From the NCBI RefSeq assembly GCF_000001735.4, contig NC_003074.8, positions 4,154,101 to 4,218,100 of the forward strand: DNA of 64,000 bases, written 5' to 3'. The position numbers and the translations under genes are program-made. Source of the DNA: Arabidopsis thaliana (taxonomy: Eukaryota > Streptophyta > Magnoliopsida > Brassicales > Brassicaceae). This document shows positions 60,839-64,000 of the stretch, one piece after another; within the stretch, counting starts at the first letter, position 1; every line of letters starts with the position of its first letter. Under the pieces are notes generated by a model. That model was given only the letters and a program-made list of their open reading frames with translations, was not told the origin of the DNA and searched no databases.

Positions 60839-62014
60839 TCAAATTACATAATCCGACCACTCGGATATATGCGACGTCTGGTCCATAGTCAAACCAGGAA
60901 TCTTGTCATGCGTTTTCGGATTATCTTTACCACCAAGCAACCTCGCCGGATTTCCAACAGCCGTCGTACGCGGCGGCACGTCTTTCAACACCACCGACCC
61001 CGCACCAATCTTAGCTCCTTCACCAATCGTGATATTCCCCAAAATACAAGTCCCAGCTCCAATCAAAACCCCATCGCCAATCTTCGGGTGCCTATCTCCA
61101 CACTGTTTCCCCGTTCCTCCAAGCGTAACGTTATGGAGAATCGAAACATTGTTCCCCACAACCGCCGTCTCACCGATCACAATAGCCGTAGCATGGTCTA
61201 GCAAAATCCCGGTACCGATTTTAGCTCCAGGGTGGAAATCAACAGCGAAGGCTTCAGAGACTCTGTTCTGGATCAACAAAGCTAGGATTTTTCTGTCCTG
61301 AGTCCAAAGCTCATGAGCAATACGATGCGCTTGACAAGCGAGGAAGCCTTTAAAGTGAAGGAAACAATGAACGTAGCTTATACAAGCAGGATCTCTCTCC
61401 TTAACAGCTAAAAGATCTAGCTTGACAGATTCAACAATATCTGGGTTTCCTTGAAGAACACCAGAGAACAAATCGAAAAGCGTGTTGCTTGGAAGATTCA
61501 AATTGCTGAGTTTAACAGATAAAGTATTCGCCAACGCAGCTTCCAACGAACGCTGAGAAACAATCGAAGCGTGATAATAAGCGGAAACAATAGGTTCTTT
61601 GGCGATATCAGATTTAGCCTCTTCTCGGATTTTGGCCCAAACATCATCGACTTCAGCGTCGCGATCGAGATCTTCAAGCAAAGGACGAGTATGGAGGGTT
61701 TTGGTCTGGGTTCCATTGAAGGAAGATCGATCAGGATAACGGAAGTAGTTCATGTAACGAAAGCCAGATTCATCGTCGTGGTGTTTAGAAGAATCGCGAG
61801 GAGAAATCTGGGGTTTACCAGTGCGGCAGGTGTCGATGCACGCAGCCATAGGAGGAGGAGGAGGAGGAGAAGGAGGAGGAGATAAAGTATGGTGTTTGAA
61901 TTTGGAGGAAACAAAAGAAGGAAGAAGGAAAGAGTGATGATTGATGTGTGGAGAAGATGAACGGAGCATATATAGGGACATTGTGAAGTGGCGGCGACTT
62001 GTGACCGGCAACAT
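60839..62014 (-). CDS. SERAT2;2: serine O-acetyltransferase, mitochondrial (SERAT2;2)
   Basis: A single exon gives 391 residues from MLPVTSRRHFTMSLYM. The frame is open for 15 more codons upstream (ATG at 62059), but the start at 62014 gives the known length. The first 60 residues are basic and Ser-rich, ending in a poly-Pro run, as expected for a mitochondrial presequence. A second start at residue 56 (61849, MAACIDTC) could give a cytosolic form. The SATase N-terminal helical domain is next (DVWAKIREEAKSDIAKEPIV). The C-terminal half is a left-handed beta-helix of hexapeptide repeats (HPGAKIGTGILLDHATAIVI, then GNNVSILHNVTLGG, then HPKIGDGVLIGAGTCILGNI). The enzyme makes O-acetylserine from serine and acetyl-CoA for cysteine synthesis and binds O-acetylserine(thiol)lyase through its C-terminal tail, here ending DYVI. 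Confidence 0.96.
   Translation of the reverse strand: MLPVTSRRHFTMSLYMLRSSSPHINHHSFLLPSFVSSKFKHHTLSPPPSPPPPPPMAACIDTCRTGKPQISPRDSSKHHDDESGFRYMNYFRYPDRSSFNGTQTKTLHTRPLLEDLDRDAEVDDVWAKIREEAKSDIAKEPIVSAYYHASIVSQRSLEAALANTLSVKLSNLNLPSNTLFDLFSGVLQGNPDIVESVKLDLLAVKERDPACISYVHCFLHFKGFLACQAHRIAHELWTQDRKILALLIQNRVSEAFAVDFHPGAKIGTGILLDHATAIVIGETAVVGNNVSILHNVTLGGTGKQCGDRHPKIGDGVLIGAGTCILGNITIGEGAKIGAGSVVLKDVPPRTTAVGNPARLLGGKDNPKTHDKIPGLTMDQTSHISEWSDYVI
61851..61882. repeat. GGA trinucleotide repeat encoding the poly-Pro of SERAT2;2
   Basis: An imperfect (GGA)n run on the plus strand (CCT/TCC on the coding strand) encodes PPPSPPPPPP in the presequence. It lies just upstream of the internal Met56. Confidence 0.85.
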
Positions 62015-64000
62015 TTTTTTTTTTTCTCGGCCAAACAAAAAACGGAAGGATGTGAACAAATTTATGTATTTTGGAGATTGTTTCTCTCTCTGTCTTCTTC
62101 TTTAGATTTCTTTCCTTTTTGAATTCGATTCCTAATTTTTTTTGTATTAAAATTTTTTGACTGTGTGTGAACACTAGTGGCCACTAGGAGTGGAGAGACT
62201 GGGTGCCAAAAAAAGTTATGAATCTGTTGGTATTTTTATTGCAACTTATATAAGAAACTAGATAAGGTCAGGTGTAAGATGTAAATATAATTTTTTATCA
62301 ATAATATTTAAATTTTGAATAGTAAAATAATAATTTATATATTGTTTTGATATATAATTTTGAATAGTAAAATAGTAGTTTTATGCATTTTATTTTATTA
62401 TACTCATTCAATCTTATTGATGATATTTGAAGTCTAAATAGTAACATACACATTTTTTCTTTATTATAATTTAGTATTTAGAATAAAAAAACAAATTTTT
62501 ATCTTACACATTCAATTTTGTAATACATTTTAACTATCTATTTCATAAAAAACTCGATTTTAATTCTACACACTTCATCTTACTTGATAATAATTTCATG
62601 TCAAAATAATATTTATATGAGATCAAATCTATATCTTAGTTAATATTAAAAATTATTAACAATTAACAAAACATAATTAATAATAATACAAATTTTGTTA
62701 ATACCATATATATTAAAAATTTGACCAATAACATATATATATTTTTTTTGTTAATTATCCTTTTGGTTAAGAAAAATAAAATGTAATCTTTTTTAGATAT
62801 AGTCATATGAATTAGTATATGTTAATAATGATTTATTTTTTAGTTATCTAATTCTTTAAGAAGAAAAAAGTTAATTGATTTCTTTTTTAGTATTTCTATT
62901 TTTTTTAAAAGAAAAAAGTTAATTATTTTCTTACACGTATCAACATCTGATCGATAGACTTGACACGTGGTATAATCGTATGAGTTAGTAACTTTGAAAA
63001 CCATAATTTATATAATAAGATTTGTTTATATTTTCTTTGGGATTTAATTTAGAAAAATGTGTGTAATTTATTTTTGAAAAAAAATGGCATAGCAAATCGA
63101 ATCATTGTTTTAATTCTCGTGCGATTGAATTAACAAAAATTAAAAGGACATATATGTCGACTGTCGTAATAAAGTAGCACTTGTTTGGTAAAAGAATTTT
63201 AAAAAACACATGTTTATTATCATTTTAAATTGTGGTCAGAGTTTTTGTGTACATCTTCTTTTCGGGAGTGAGGCTCATCTATCACATGTTCTTTTTTGTG
63301 ACACCTACTTTTTTTTGGTTACCATCAACCCACTTTTTTGTTGTTCATTCTTTTTTGTATATACCAAAACAACAAACTATAACGACTAAAAAATAAAATT
63401 ATCACAATGAAAAGAAAAAAAAGAATATATTATCACAATTCACTATGACGTGAATACGAGCAAGTGCAATCCCATACAAGTGAAATTTAATTTTAAATAT
63501 TTCATTACCTTTGTTCAACACAAGAACTATATATTTCATTGCCACCTTCGAGATATATAAACCCTTTTTGTTAGACGTGTATAATAGACCTTTCATAAAT
63601 CAATTTAAGACTAATTTGACTTAACTAGTGTTGTTTAGTAAGGTTTATATATGCCTAGTTGCTTATATTTTTAGGTAAGAATATATGTTTTTTTTTCATT
63701 TTGCTTTGAGTTTTATGCTTTGTGGTTTTAATATCTTTTTTTTTTCTATATGGCTTAGACTCCAATAATTTTTTGTGTTCCTCCCGTTTTTGATTCCGAG
63801 TATTTATTCATTGCATATCGGCTTTAGTTTCTCTTTTTTTTTTTTTTTTTTTAGTCACTCCCGTGTGTACTATATACTTAATTTCAACAAATTTATCAAT
63901 ATCAAATCAGTTGACAAAAACAAAGAATAATTTGATTTAACTTTGGTGTTTTTGTAATTATAAAATGAAATAAACGTGACGTATGTAATGACAGATGACT
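62015..64000. other. SERAT2;2 leader/promoter and AT-rich spacer
   Basis: To about 62180 is probably the leader and promoter of SERAT2;2. From 62270 to 64000 the DNA is strongly AT-rich with no credible coding frame. Similar short blocks recur (ttttgaatagtaaaata at about 62313 and 62357; atatatta/attaataata runs). A G-box CACGTG lies at 62964-62969, and a long T tract at about 63833-63852. I recognise no transposon ends. Confidence 0.5.

Noticed and set aside
41919..62014. A functional gene cluster linking SERAT2;2 with the ABCC pumps
   Set aside because: Cysteine/glutathione synthesis and conjugate transport are related by theme, but plant gene neighbours are usually unrelated and no shared promoter element was seen.
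63402..63596. 64-codon minus-strand open frame in the last spacer
   Set aside because: AT-rich, Lys/Ile/Phe-biased random frame with no support.

Overview
The window is plant nuclear DNA, almost certainly Arabidopsis (A. thaliana or a very close relative). Genes are intron-rich with short GT-AG introns and AT-rich spacers. The order HAC5 - RRP45A - DUF547 gene - three hAT-derived genes - PHL6 - NiaP - ECT5 - START gene - SRF4 - DUF21/CBS gene - ABCC3 - ABCC6 - ABCC7 - SERAT2;2 is the order I remember for loci At3g12980 to At3g13110 on chromosome 3. Several protein lengths obtained by joining exons equal the lengths I recall for the named Arabidopsis proteins (449, 500, 687, 661, 1514, 1466, 1493, 391 residues). 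Locus names come from memory; exon boundaries were read from splice sites and reading-frame continuity.

Layout. 1-395: 3' end of a CBP-type histone acetyltransferase. 1034-1958 (-): decayed F-box/FBD pseudogene. 2245-3742 (+): exosome subunit RRP45A, convergent with a DUF547 gene (4114-6889, -). 8831-17359 (-): three tandem genes derived from a hAT transposase, with a scrambled partial copy of the DUF547 gene between the first and second. This suggests a DUF547+hAT block was duplicated. 18315-20356 (-): MYB-CC factor PHL6, divergent from the nicotinate transporter gene NiaP (22766-24768, +). 25057-25365 (-): another F-box remnant. 26525-29532 (+): YTH m6A reader ECT5. 30677-32695 (+): START-domain protein with a GC-AG intron. 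33410-36763 (+): receptor-like pseudokinase SRF4. 37411-41012 (-): plastid-type DUF21/CBS/CorC protein. 41919-60073 (-): tandem array of three full-length ABCC transporters. 60839-62014 (-): mitochondrial serine acetyltransferase. 62.2-64 kb: AT-rich spacer without a gene that I can see.

Shared biology is limited because plant neighbours are mostly unrelated. SERAT2;2 (O-acetylserine for cysteine and hence glutathione) does sit directly upstream of three ABCC pumps of the glutathione-conjugate family, but nothing in the sequence shows co-regulation. The most informative material is evolutionary: hAT genes that lost the second catalytic Asp, one paralog that also lost its BED finger, a 61-bp tandem duplication that doubles a splice donor, intron gain and loss among the ABCC paralogs, and several gene relics. 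I found no tRNA, rRNA, CRISPR array or intact transposon, and no clearly new multi-gene system.
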